The notes below the pieces were generated by a model. It had not been told where the DNA came from. It saw only the letters and a list, made by a program, of their open reading frames with translations, and did not search any database. A stretch of 64,000 bases of DNA from Glycomyces amatae (GTDB taxonomy: Bacteria > Actinomycetota > Actinomycetes > Mycobacteriales > Micromonosporaceae): positions 1 through 64,000 of the forward strand of contig NZ_JAJLQZ010000022.1 in NCBI RefSeq assembly GCF_020991375.1, written 5' to 3'. The position numbers were made by a program, and so were the translations under genes. Numbering within the stretch: position 1 is the first letter of the stretch; every line of letters begins with the position of its first letter. Positions 52,964-61,617 of the stretch are shown in pieces.

Positions 52964-53236
52964 GTGCCAGGGACTGTCGCCGACCCCGTCGGCATCACCA
53001 ACCCGCCGATCGACGACCTGCTCGAGAAGAGCCAGTCGAAGTATCAGCTGGTCATCTACTCGGCCAAGCGGGCGCGCCAGATCAACGCCTACTACTCGCA
53101 GCTGGGCGAAGGCCTGCTCGAGTACGTCGGCCCGCTCGTCGAGACCACGCCCGAGGAGAAGCCGCTGTCGATCGCCATGCGCGAGCTCGACAAGGGCCTC
53201 CTCGAAACGAAGGCGTTCGACGACCCCGAGGCGTAG
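52964..53236 (+). CDS. rpoZ: RNA polymerase omega subunit
   Basis: The 90-residue omega subunit helps RNA polymerase assembly. [19 protein letters not shown] and [18 protein letters not shown] are typical of actinobacterial RpoZ, and the C-terminal [16 protein letters not shown] follows. The start is GTG 52964. The place between gmk and coaBC is the usual one. Confidence 0.96.
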   Translation: MPGTVADPVGITNPPIDDLLEKSQSKYQLVIYSAKRARQINAYYSQLGEGLLEYVGPLVETTPEEKPLSIAMRELDKGLLETKAFDDPEA

Positions 53237-53239
53237 GCC

Positions 53240-54472
53240 TTGAACGTCGTCCTGGGCGTGTCGGGCGGCATCGCCGCCTACAAGGCCTGCATACTGCTCC
53301 GCCTGCTCAAGGAGTCCGGCCACGACGTCCGCGTCGTGCCGACCGCGGCGGCGCTCAACTTCGTCGGTGAAGCCACCTGGGAGGCCTTGTCGGGCCACCC
53401 GGTGGCTTCCGGCGTGTTCACCGACGTCGACCAGGTCAAGCACGTGCGGTTCGGCCGCGAGGCCGACCTCGTGGTCGTCGCCCCGGCCACCGCGGACCTC
53501 CTCGCGCGCGCCGCGCACGGCCGCGCCGACGACCTCCTCACCTCCACGCTCCTGACCGCGACCTGCCCGGTCGTCTTCGCCCCGGCGATGCACACCGAGA
53601 TGTGGCAGCACCCGGCCACCCGCGCCAACGTCGCCCTGCTGCGCGAGCGCGGCGCCCACGTGGTCGAGCCCGACTCGGGCCGCCTCACCGGCGCCGACAC
53701 CGGCCCCGGGCGCCTGCCCGAGCCCGAGTCGCTCTTCGTCCTCCTCAAGGGCTTCCTCCGGCACCCGGCGCCGCTGCGCGACGCCGACCCCCGAACCGGA
53801 GCGGACGCTCCATCCGTTACCGGCCGACGCGACCTGGTCGGCCGCAAGGTCGTCGTCTCGGCCGGGGGCACCCGCGAGCCGATCGACCCGGTCCGCTTCA
53901 TCGGCAACCACTCCTCGGGCCGCCAGGGGATCGCCCTCGCCGCCGCGGCCGCCGCGCGCGGCGCCGACGTCACCCTCATCGCCGCCCACGTGGACGCCCC
54001 CCTGCCCGCCGGCGTCCGCGTCGAGCGCGTCGCGACCACCGCCGAGCTCTACGACGCCACCGTCGAGGCCGCCGCCGGGGCCGACGCCGCGGTGCTCGCC
54101 GCCGCCCCGGCCGACTTCACCCCCAAGTCCTCCTCGGACCGCAAGCTCAAACGCAAGGGCGACCTCGACCTGGCCCTGACCTCGACGCCGGACATCGCCG
54201 CCGCGGTCGGCCGGACCAAGCGCCCCGGCCAGGTCCTCGTCGTCTTCGCGGCCGAGACCCACGACGGCCCCGAGCACGCCCGCGCCAAGCGCGAGGCCAA
54301 GAACGCCGACCTCGTGGTCCTCAACGACGTCTCCGGCGGCGCCGTGTTCGGCTCGGCGGAGAACTCGGTCACCCTCTTCGACGAACGTGGCGAAGTCGAC
54401 GCGCTCGCCCACGCCTCCAAGGAATCGGTCGCCCACGCCATCTGGGACGCCGTTTCCGCAGCGCTGCCCTGA
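53240..54472 (+). CDS. coaBC: Phosphopantothenoylcysteine synthase/decarboxylase CoaBC
   Basis: This 410-residue bifunctional enzyme makes 4'-phosphopantetheine for CoA. The N-terminal flavin decarboxylase half has GVSGGIAAYKA, ATADLLARAAHG and APAMHTEMW; the C-terminal CoaB half starts near 195 with VVSAGGTREPIDPVRFIGN and HSSGRQG. The start is TTG 53240, three nt after rpoZ. Confidence 0.95.
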   Translation: MNVVLGVSGGIAAYKACILLRLLKESGHDVRVVPTAAALNFVGEATWEALSGHPVASGVFTDVDQVKHVRFGREADLVVVAPATADLLARAAHGRADDLLTSTLLTATCPVVFAPAMHTEMWQHPATRANVALLRERGAHVVEPDSGRLTGADTGPGRLPEPESLFVLLKGFLRHPAPLRDADPRTGADAPSVTGRRDLVGRKVVVSAGGTREPIDPVRFIGNHSSGRQGIALAAAAAARGADVTLIAAHVDAPLPAGVRVERVATTAELYDATVEAAAGADAAVLAAAPADFTPKSSSDRKLKRKGDLDLALTSTPDIAAAVGRTKRPGQVLVVFAAETHDGPEHARAKREAKNADLVVLNDVSGGAVFGSAENSVTLFDERGEVDALAHASKESVAHAIWDAVSAALP

Positions 54473-54526
54473 CGCCGCTCCCGCTCAGTGGACGCCCGGG
54501 GCACCGCCTGGGCCCCGCGCGCCGAG

Positions 54527-54555
54527 TTGGTGGCAAGATCGGGACCGCATAGACT
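54527..54555 (+). promoter_or_regulatory. metK promoter
   Basis: TTGGTG (54527-54532) and TAGACT (54550-54555) are 17 bp apart, 65 nt before the metK start. The leader is short; no SAM riboswitch fold was recognised in it. Confidence 0.55.
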
Positions 54556-54619
54556 TGTGAGCTGCGAAGTCATTTGAGAGCGCCGCCCGGCGGCGTGGAT
54601 ATGTGTGTTGAGGAGTGCC

Positions 54620-55813
54620 GTGGCACGTCGCCTGTTCACCTCCGAGTCGGTCACCGAGGGCCACCCGGACAAGATCGCCGACCAGATCTCCGACGGGATC
54701 CTGGACGCCCTCCTGGGCGAGGACCCGCTGAGCCGCGTCGCGGTCGAAACCCTCATCACCACCGGCCAGGTGCACGTCGCGGGCGAGGTGACGACCCACG
54801 CGTACGCGGACATCCCGCGGATCGTGCGCGACACGATCCTGCGGATCGGCTACGACTCCTCCAAGAAGGGCTTCGACGGCGCCTCCTGCGGCGTGAACGT
54901 CTCGATCGGCGGTCAGAGTCCCGACATCGCCCAGGGCGTCGACAAGGCCTGGGAGTCCCGGCTGGACGCCGGGGAGCTCGACGAGCTCGACCTCCAGGGC
55001 GCGGGCGACCAGGGCCTGATGTTCGGCTTCGCGTGCCGCGAGACCCCCGAGCTGATGCCGCTGCCGATCGCCCTGGCCCACCGCCTCTCCCAGCGCCTCA
55101 CCGAGGTCCGCAAGGACGGCACCGTGCCGTACCTGCGCCCGGACGGCAAGACCCAGGTCACCATCGAGTACGACGGGCTCAAGCCCGTGCGCCTGGACAC
55201 CGTGGTCGTCTCCAGCCAGCACGCGCCCGACATCTCGCTCGACTCGCTGCTCGCCCCCGACATCGCCGAGCACGTCATCGCCCCGGTCGTCTCCGGCCTC
55301 GACCTCGACATCGCCGACTACAAGCTCCTGGTCAACCCGACCGGCCGCTTCGAGATCGGCGGCCCCATGGGCGACGCGGGCCTGACCGGCCGCAAGATCA
55401 TCGTCGACACCTACGGCGGCTACGCCCGCCACGGCGGCGGCGCCTTCAGCGGCAAGGACCCGTCGAAGGTCGACCGCTCGGCCGCGTACGCCGCCCGCTG
55501 GGTCGCCAAGAACGTCGTGGCCGCGGGGCTCGCCGAGCGCTGCGAGGTCCAGGTCGCCTACGCGATCGGCAAGGCCAAGCCCGTGAGCATCGCGGTCGAC
55601 ACCCTCGGCACCGGCACCGTGGACCCCTCGCGGATCGAGCGCGCCGTGCTGGAGGTCTTCGACCTGCGCCCGGCCGCGATCATCCGCGACCTCAACCTGA
55701 TCCGCCCGATCTACTCCAAGACCGCCGCGTACGGCCACTTCGGCCGCGAACTCCCGGAGTTCACCTGGGAGGCCACCGACCGCGCCGCCTCCCTCAAGGA
55801 GGCCGTCAACTAG
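54620..55813 (+). CDS. metK: S-adenosylmethionine synthetase
   Basis: MetK, 397 residues, makes SAM from methionine and ATP. The N-terminal [20 protein letters not shown], the [10 protein letters not shown] loop and [19 protein letters not shown] are conserved. GTG 54620 was chosen because GAGGAG lies four bases upstream and the family starts at this point; in-frame GTG 54605 and TTG 54608 are also open. Confidence 0.97.
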   Translation: MARRLFTSESVTEGHPDKIADQISDGILDALLGEDPLSRVAVETLITTGQVHVAGEVTTHAYADIPRIVRDTILRIGYDSSKKGFDGASCGVNVSIGGQSPDIAQGVDKAWESRLDAGELDELDLQGAGDQGLMFGFACRETPELMPLPIALAHRLSQRLTEVRKDGTVPYLRPDGKTQVTIEYDGLKPVRLDTVVVSSQHAPDISLDSLLAPDIAEHVIAPVVSGLDLDIADYKLLVNPTGRFEIGGPMGDAGLTGRKIIVDTYGGYARHGGGAFSGKDPSKVDRSAAYAARWVAKNVVAAGLAERCEVQVAYAIGKAKPVSIAVDTLGTGTVDPSRIERAVLEVFDLRPAAIIRDLNLIRPIYSKTAAYGHFGRELPEFTWEATDRAASLKEAVN

Positions 55814-55830
55814 CGCCCCACGGCTTCGCA

Positions 55831-55861
55831 CCGGGCGCCCCCGACGGTCGGGGGCGCCCGG
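55831..55861 (+). terminator. Rho-independent terminator of metK
   Basis: CCGGGCGCCCCCGA (55831-55844) and TCGGGGGCGCCCGG (55848-55861) form a 14-bp stem with a 3-nt loop, followed by TATTTTATT. This is the only terminator in the window with a classic T-rich tail. Confidence 0.9.
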
Positions 55862-55873
55862 TATTTTATTCGG

Positions 55874-57799
55874 ATGGACGAGTCCCCAGCCAGGTATGCC
55901 GCGGTCTGCGTGGACCACCCACTGCCGCAGCTCAACCAGCTGTTCGACTACCGCATCCCCGCCGAACTGCTCGACCGGGTCGAGCCCGGGTGCCGCGTGG
56001 CGGTCCGGTTCAGCAACCGCAGGCTCAAGGGCACCGTCCTCGCCGTCCGCGACCACGCCGACTTCTCCGGGACGATCCTGCCGATCCTCGACGTTCTCCC
56101 GCCCGGCCGGGTGCTCACCGCCGAGGTCGCCGGGCTCGCGCAGCGGATCGCCGACCGCTACGCGGGCAACCTCGCGGACGTCCTCCGCCTGGCCCTCCCC
56201 GAGCGGAAGGTCCGCGTCGAGAAGGAGCCCCCGGCCGAACGCCTGCCGGTGGACCCCCCGACCTCGACTCACTGGGATAGATATAACGCAGGCGAGGCAT
56301 TCCTGCGCGCGGTGCGCGAAGGCAAGGCGCCGAGGATCGTCTGGAGCGCCCTGCCCGGCGAGGACTGGACCTCCCGCCTCGCCGAGGCCGCCGCGGCGGC
56401 GGCCGCGGCCGGCCGCGGAGCGCTGCTGGTGGTCCCCGACCAGTACGACCTCGAGCGGCTGGACCGCGCGCTGACCGCCGTGCTCGGCCCGGACCGGCAC
56501 GTCACGCTCTCCAACGCCATGGGCCCCACGCCGCGGTACCGGTCCTTCCTCAAGGCGCTCCGCGGCGAGGTCCGCATCGTCGCCGGCACGCAGGTCGCGA
56601 TGTTCGCCCCCGTGGACGACCTCGGCCTGGTCGCCGTCTGGGACGACGGCGACCAGAACCTCGTCAGCCTCCACGCCCCGCACCCGCACGCCCGGGAGGT
56701 GCTGCTGACCCGGGCCGAGCTCGCCGGGGCCGCCTGCGCGGTCGGCGGCTTCGCGCGGACGGCGCAGGCGCAGCTGCTGGTCGAGACCGGCTGGGCCGTC
56801 TCGGCCGCGGGCCGCCGCGACGCGCTGCGCGCAGCCGCGCCGCGCGTGGTCCCGATCGGCGACGACGCCGACCTCGCGATCGACCCCTCCAGCTCGACCG
56901 CCCGGCTGCCCTCGGTCGCCTGGGAGGCCGCCCGGAAGGCCCTCGGCGCCGACCTGCCGGTGCTGCTCCAGGTGCCCCGCCGCGGGTACGTCCCGGCGGT
57001 CTCGTGCCAGCGCTGCCGCGCCCGCGCGCTGTGCCCGGAGTGCACCGGGCCGCTGCGGCTGACCGGGCCGCGCCGGCCCCCGGTGTGCACCTGGTGCGGC
57101 CGGGTCGACGGCTCGCACCGCTGCGCCGAGTGCGGGTCGGACCGCATCAGGGCCGTGGTGATCGGGGCCGGGCGCACGGCGGAGGAGGTCGCGAGCGCGT
57201 TCCCCGGCGTCGAGGTGGTGGAGTCGAACGCGTCGGAGCGGCTCGACTCGGTCCCGGAGGGAGCGAGGGTCGTGGTGTCGACGCCGGGGGTCGAACCCGT
57301 CGCGCCGCGAGGCTACGGCGCGGTGCTGCTGGTCGACACGTGGGCGCAGCTGACCCGGGCCGAGCTCACCGCCTCCGAGGAGGCCCTGCGGATCTGGATG
57401 AACGCGGTGGCCCTGTGCGCCCCCGGCGGCACCGCGGTGGTCACCGCGGACGGCGGCCTGCCGGTGGTGCAGGCGCTGATCCGCTGGGACGCGGCGTGGT
57501 TCGCCGGGCAGGAGCTCGAGGACCGGGCCGAGCTCGGTTTCCCGCCGGTGATGAAGTTCGCGGCGCTGACCGGGCCGAACGGCGAGCCGGAGAAGCTGGC
57601 GGCCGACCTGCCGGCGGACCTGGGCGTCGAGGCGATCGGGCCGATCCCCGTGGACGAGCGCACCGAGCGGCTGCTGCTGCGGGTCCGGCGCCGGGACGGC
57701 GCGGCCCTGGCGGGCACGCTGGCGAGGGCGACCGCCGAGCGGGCGGGGGCCAGGGCCGAGCAGGTGCGGGTCCAGATCGACCCCCGCGAGATCGCCTGA
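55874..57799 (+). CDS. priA: PriA-like primosome protein, ATPase motifs degenerate
   Basis: A 641-residue PriA homologue. The N-terminal DNA-binding part (DHPLPQLNQLFDYRIP) and the Zn-binding Cys pairs CQRC, CPEC, CTWC and CAEC are present. The Walker A GxTGSGKT seen in active PriA is replaced by SALPGEDWTSR near residue 170, and the DEAH box by WDDGDQN near 258, so helicase activity is unlikely. Such degenerate PriA proteins are general in actinobacteria. The start ATG 55874 is 12 nt past the metK terminator. Confidence 0.88.
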   Translation: MDESPARYAAVCVDHPLPQLNQLFDYRIPAELLDRVEPGCRVAVRFSNRRLKGTVLAVRDHADFSGTILPILDVLPPGRVLTAEVAGLAQRIADRYAGNLADVLRLALPERKVRVEKEPPAERLPVDPPTSTHWDRYNAGEAFLRAVREGKAPRIVWSALPGEDWTSRLAEAAAAAAAAGRGALLVVPDQYDLERLDRALTAVLGPDRHVTLSNAMGPTPRYRSFLKALRGEVRIVAGTQVAMFAPVDDLGLVAVWDDGDQNLVSLHAPHPHAREVLLTRAELAGAACAVGGFARTAQAQLLVETGWAVSAAGRRDALRAAAPRVVPIGDDADLAIDPSSSTARLPSVAWEAARKALGADLPVLLQVPRRGYVPAVSCQRCRARALCPECTGPLRLTGPRRPPVCTWCGRVDGSHRCAECGSDRIRAVVIGAGRTAEEVASAFPGVEVVESNASERLDSVPEGARVVVSTPGVEPVAPRGYGAVLLVDTWAQLTRAELTASEEALRIWMNAVALCAPGGTAVVTADGGLPVVQALIRWDAAWFAGQELEDRAELGFPPVMKFAALTGPNGEPEKLAADLPADLGVEAIGPIPVDERTERLLLRVRRRDGAALAGTLARATAERAGARAEQVRVQIDPREIA

Positions 57800-57830
57800 C
57801 CGGCGGGCCCCTTCGCGGCACAATGGGTGG

Positions 57831-58982
57831 ATGCCCGTGTTCGTCGGCACGTCCGGCTGGCAGTTCCGCGAGTGGCGGGACGCGTTCTACTCCGGCGTCC
57901 CGCAGCGACGCTGGCTGGAGCGGTACGCAGGGCACTTCGCCACGGTCGAGAACAACAGCTCGTTCTACGGCCTGCCGGGCCGCGAGCGGTTCGAGGCCTG
58001 GCGCGAGCGGCTCCCGCCGGGTTTCATCATGGCGGTCAAGGCGAACCGCGAGCTCACGCATGTCGCGCGGCTGCGCGACCCGGCCGGGCACGTGGACCGG
58101 CTCGTCGAGGCGGCGGCCGGGCTCGGCGACCGGCTGGGGCCGTTCCTGCTGCAACTGCCGCCGTGGCTGCGGGCCGCTCCGGAGCGGCTGGCCGCGTGCC
58201 TGGACCGCTTTCCGGCGGGCGCGCGGGTCGCGGTGGAGCCGCGGCACCGGTCGTGGTGGAACGACGAGGTGCGCGGGCTGCTGACCGAGCGCGACGCGGC
58301 CCTGTGCTGGGCCGATCGGGGCGGTCGGCCGGTGGCGCCGCTGTGGCGCACCGCTTCGTGGGGGTATCTGCGGCTCCACGAGGGCCGGGCCCGGCCGGTG
58401 CCGAGCTACGGGGACGCCGCGCTGCGGTCGTGGTGCCGGCGCGTCGACGAGGCCTGGCCGCGGTCGGCCGACTGCCACGTCTACTTCAACAACGACCCGG
58501 GGCCGGCGCCGGTGCTGAACGCGTTGCGCTTCGCCGGGTTGATGCGCGGCCTCGGCCGCGAGGTCCCGGCCGCGGCAGGGGCATTACCGCTCGGCTTCGG
58601 CGGCCTCGTCGCGAGGCTTGCCGAACCTGCCCAGGACGCCGCGCCACAGGGCGCGGAGGCGCTCACGGAAGAAGTAGACGGCCGCGACGGCGATGAGGAC
58701 GAACGGGATGGCGATCGGGAAGACCGTGGTGAAGCCGAGGACCACGATGAGGGACTCCACGCCGATCAGGGTCGCGACGCCCATGTAGCCGAAGATCGTC
58801 AGCGACTGCGCGCGGTAGGCGAGGGCGGCGATGGCGGTCCGGATGCGGCTCTCCCGTTGCTCGGTCACCGTTCCTGTATACCAGGGGCGCGGCGATCGGG
58901 CCCGTCTCAGGCGGTTCGCCGTCCGGCGCGGGGCGGTCGCGGCCGTCAGCCGAGGCGGTCGGCCAGTTCGAGCCGCTCGTAG
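57831..58982 (+). CDS. DUF72 protein with an antisense-derived C-terminal tail
   Basis: Residues 1 to about 247 form a complete DUF72 (YecE-like) TIM barrel: FVGTSGWQFREWR, ENNSSFYGLP, LLQLPPWL, VEPRHRSWW and CHVYFNND. Homologues end about there. The frame here has no stop until 58980, adding about 135 acidic residues read through DNA whose other strand encodes a small membrane protein (58584-58868) and the end of the STAND gene (58946). The function of DUF72 is unknown. The tail looks like loss of a stop codon rather than a domain. Confidence 0.8.
   Translation: MPVFVGTSGWQFREWRDAFYSGVPQRRWLERYAGHFATVENNSSFYGLPGRERFEAWRERLPPGFIMAVKANRELTHVARLRDPAGHVDRLVEAAAGLGDRLGPFLLQLPPWLRAAPERLAACLDRFPAGARVAVEPRHRSWWNDEVRGLLTERDAALCWADRGGRPVAPLWRTASWGYLRLHEGRARPVPSYGDAALRSWCRRVDEAWPRSADCHVYFNNDPGPAPVLNALRFAGLMRGLGREVPAAAGALPLGFGGLVARLAEPAQDAAPQGAEALTEEVDGRDGDEDERDGDREDRGEAEDHDEGLHADQGRDAHVAEDRQRLRAVGEGGDGGPDAALPLLGHRSCIPGARRSGPSQAVRRPARGGRGRQPRRSASSSRS
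58584..58868 (-). CDS. Small membrane protein, two helices
   Basis: A 94-residue protein starting at GTG 58868 with two hydrophobic helices (about 24-46 and 49-66, the second in PIAIPFVLIAVAAVYFF) and a basic-then-acidic tail RFGKPRDEAAEAER. No family is recognised. It reads in the same direction as the STAND gene, which ends 77 nt upstream. It lies wholly antisense to the tail of the DUF72 frame, so only one of the two overlapping readings may be conserved; its membrane-like composition favours this one. Confidence 0.6.
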   Translation of the reverse strand: MTEQRESRIRTAIAALAYRAQSLTIFGYMGVATLIGVESLIVVLGFTTVFPIAIPFVLIAVAAVYFFRERLRALWRGVLGRFGKPRDEAAEAER

Positions 58983-61459
58983 GTCCCCAGGGCCTCGTGG
59001 CGGTGCAGGGCGCGCTCCCATTGGGTCCGTGCCCCGGCCTGGTCGCCGCGGGCCGCGAGCGTGTCGCCGAGGCCGTGGCGGGCCCGGGCCTCCTCGTACG
59101 GGTTGCCGAGGGCCTCGGCGAGTTCGAGGGCCTCGAGGTGGAGCCGCTCGGCCGCGTCGGGGTCGCCGGAGGCCAGGTAGGCGAAGCCGGCCTCGTTGAG
59201 GGCGATCAGCCGCTGCTCGGCGCGCGCGGTCGTCGCGGTCGCGTCGAGGGCGGCCTCGGCCAGCTCGGCCGCCTCCGCGCGGCGGCCCCGGCGGGCCTGG
59301 ATCCACGCGAAGAGGCTGCGGGCGACGGTCAGCCCGTAGTGGTTGCCGCTGCGGTTGTAGGCGTCGAGGGCCTGTTCGAGCAGTGCGGCGGCGGCATCCA
59401 GGTCGTCCGCGCGCATCCGCAGCCGCCCGAGGTCCAGCAGCGCCCCGCCGAGGTCGACGTGCCAGCCCAGGTCGGTGAAGATCTTCAGCGATCCCTCGAA
59501 GGCGTCCTTGGCCTCCCCGTGGGCGCCCAGGAGCATGTCGAGGTGGGCGATCTCGGTGCGGCACTTCGTTTCCAGTCCGGCCTCGCCGAGGTCGCGGTAG
59601 CCCTCGGCGGCCTCGGCCGCGCAGGCGCGGGCCTCGGCGAGCCGCCAGCGCTCGAAGTGGCACCAGCCGATGGCCGCCAGCGAGGACACCGCGCCCAGGC
59701 CGTGGCCGAGTTCGAGGGACAGGCCGCGGGCCTCGTCGAGGCGGCGTTCGGCCTCGTCGTACCGGTTGAGGTCCCTGAGCGTGTTGCCCATCTGCCGCAG
59801 CAGCCTGGCCTCGTGGGCGCGGTCGCCGAGGGCGCGGGCGGCGGTGAACGCGATGTCGAGGTTGGCGAGGGCCTCGGTGTGGAATCCGCGCGTGCTCAGG
59901 TGCCGCCACATGGTCGCGGCGAGCCGGCCGGCGTGCCAGGGGTGCCCCGCCGCGGCGGCGTGGCGCATCATCTCGCCGATCAGGTCGTGGCGGGCGTCGA
60001 GCCAGAGGACGGCGTCGCGGGAGTCGCCGAACTCGGGCACCGGCACGTCGGTGTCGGGAGTGGTCTCGGCGTCGAATCCGTGCACGAGCCGGTGGCATCG
60101 GGCGAGGGTCGCCAGGTACCAGTCGTAGAGGCGGTCGAGTGCGGCGTCCCGCTCGCTCCCGGGGAGCCGTTCGGCCTGCTCGCGTGCGTAGGCGCGGACG
60201 AGGTCGTGGACGCTCCAGCGGCCTTCGGCGGCCGGTGCGGCGAGGTGGACGGCGGCGAGCCGGTGGAGGGCGGCGTCGGCGGCCGCCGTGTCCGTGCCGG
60301 TGAGGGCGGCGATCCCGGCGGGTTCGAACTCGGTGGCGGGGTGGAGGCCGACGGCGTCGAGGACCCGGCGCTCGGCGGGCTCGAGGCGGTCGCGGGTGAG
60401 GTCGAGGCACGCGCGCAGTCCGGCGGCCTCGTCGCCGGGGAGGTCGAGGTTCGCCAGGGGCGCCCCGGCGATGCGGTCGCGGAGGTCGCCGAGGGGCTGC
60501 TCGGGGCGGGCGAGGGTCTGGCAGGCGGCCAGGCGCAGGGCGAGGGGGAGGTCGCCGCAGGCGGCGGCGAGGCCGCGGGTGGCCTCGGGGTCGGCGGCGA
60601 CGCGTTCGCGGCCGATCATGGCGCCCAGGAGGTCCATGGAGGCCTCGCGGGTGAGCGGGGCGAGGCGCAGGTGGGGGACGCCGTGGGTGGCGGTGAGGCC
60701 GAACAGGTCGGTGCGGGCGGTGATGAGGGCGGTGGACCCGCCGGCGCCGGGCAGGAGGTCGCGCAGCTGCTCGGGGCTGAGGGCGTTGTCGAGGACGACG
60801 AGGACGCGGCGGTGGCTCAGGAGCGAGCGGTACATCGCGGCCCGCTCGTCGCCGTCCTGCGGGACCTCTTCGGGGTCGGTGCCGAGCGCGGTGAGGAAGC
60901 GCTGGAGGACGGGGGCGGGGCCGAGCGGGGCGCTGCCGGAGAAGCCGCGGAGGTCGATGTAGAGCTGGCCGTCGGGGAAGGCGTCGGGGGAGCGGTGGGC
61001 CCAGTGGAGGGCGAGGGCGGTCTTGCCGACGCCGGCGGGGCCGGCGATGACGACCGCGCGGGGCGAGGCCTCGCGGGCGTGCCGGTCGATGAGGCGCAGT
61101 TCGCGTTCGCGGCCGATGAAGGCGTGGGGCGCGGAGGGGAGCTGGCGGGGGACCAGGCCGGTGTCGGTGACGTCGGCGGCGGCGATGCGGCCGCACTGGG
61201 CGAGCCAGGTGTCGACGGCGGCCTCGTCGCCGCCGCAGGCGCGGACGAGCGCGGCGACGACTTCGGCGCGGGGGATCGCGTCGCGGTTGAGGACGGCGGC
61301 GAGGGTGCTGGTGGGGAGCCAGTCGCCGCGGTCGCGGGCGCGGCGGCTGATCTCGCGGATGCTCAGGCCGGAGGCGGCGCGCAGCTCGCGGAGCAGGGCG
61401 ACCAGTTGGGGGGCCGAGGCCGCCGCGGAGGGGTCCAGGCCGTCGGGGGAATGGCGCAC
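58946..61459 (-). CDS. STAND ATPase regulator: HTH, NB-ARC and TPR repeats
   Basis: This 837-residue signal-transduction ATPase has an Xre-like helix-turn-helix at about 15-75, an NB-ARC-type domain from about 110 (FIGRERELRLID, P-loop GPAGVGKT at 140-147, Walker B VLVVLDNAL at 219-227, then a DLPLALRLAA motif) and C-terminal TPR repeats (about 500-830). Related proteins regulate secondary metabolism or act as threat sensors. No SARP output domain is present. The start is GTG 61459. It diverges from the unrecognised 549-residue gene across 158 nt that holds an inverted repeat. Confidence 0.88.
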   Translation of the reverse strand: MRHSPDGLDPSAAASAPQLVALLRELRAASGLSIREISRRARDRGDWLPTSTLAAVLNRDAIPRAEVVAALVRACGGDEAAVDTWLAQCGRIAAADVTDTGLVPRQLPSAPHAFIGRERELRLIDRHAREASPRAVVIAGPAGVGKTALALHWAHRSPDAFPDGQLYIDLRGFSGSAPLGPAPVLQRFLTALGTDPEEVPQDGDERAAMYRSLLSHRRVLVVLDNALSPEQLRDLLPGAGGSTALITARTDLFGLTATHGVPHLRLAPLTREASMDLLGAMIGRERVAADPEATRGLAAACGDLPLALRLAACQTLARPEQPLGDLRDRIAGAPLANLDLPGDEAAGLRACLDLTRDRLEPAERRVLDAVGLHPATEFEPAGIAALTGTDTAAADAALHRLAAVHLAAPAAEGRWSVHDLVRAYAREQAERLPGSERDAALDRLYDWYLATLARCHRLVHGFDAETTPDTDVPVPEFGDSRDAVLWLDARHDLIGEMMRHAAAAGHPWHAGRLAATMWRHLSTRGFHTEALANLDIAFTAARALGDRAHEARLLRQMGNTLRDLNRYDEAERRLDEARGLSLELGHGLGAVSSLAAIGWCHFERWRLAEARACAAEAAEGYRDLGEAGLETKCRTEIAHLDMLLGAHGEAKDAFEGSLKIFTDLGWHVDLGGALLDLGRLRMRADDLDAAAALLEQALDAYNRSGNHYGLTVARSLFAWIQARRGRRAEAAELAEAALDATATTARAEQRLIALNEAGFAYLASGDPDAAERLHLEALELAEALGNPYEEARARHGLGDTLAARGDQAGARTQWERALHRHEALGTYERLELADRLG

Positions 61460-61499
61460 CTCACGATTCTACAGAGGATCCGCCAGGCGGGGGGCTCCT

Positions 61500-61518
61500 G
61501 TCCCGGACGTTCCGGGAC
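61500..61518. promoter_or_regulatory. Inverted repeat between the STAND gene and its divergent partner
   Basis: GTCCCGG (61500-61506) and CCGGGAC (61512-61518) flank ACGTT, 41 nt from the STAND start and 99 nt from the other. A second hairpin, CGAAGGC/GCCTTCG (61570-61588), lies in the leader of the 549-residue gene. Shared control of the pair is plausible. Confidence 0.45.
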
Positions 61519-61617
61519 GCCCGCAACCCTTGCGGCACTGGCGCATCGATGGTGCACTCGAACCGTCCCCGAAGGCCGTGCGCCTTCGCGGCCTCCCCAT
61601 GAGAAAGGCGATGCCCC

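Noticed and set aside
54473..54619. Possible SAM riboswitch before metK
   Set aside because: The leader after the predicted promoter is about 60 nt and shows none of the paired core elements of known SAM riboswitch classes.
58584..61196. 870-codon frame joining the small membrane protein to the STAND gene region
   Set aside because: The upstream part is Arg/Pro-rich shadow of the STAND gene in another frame; only the last 94 codons look like a protein.
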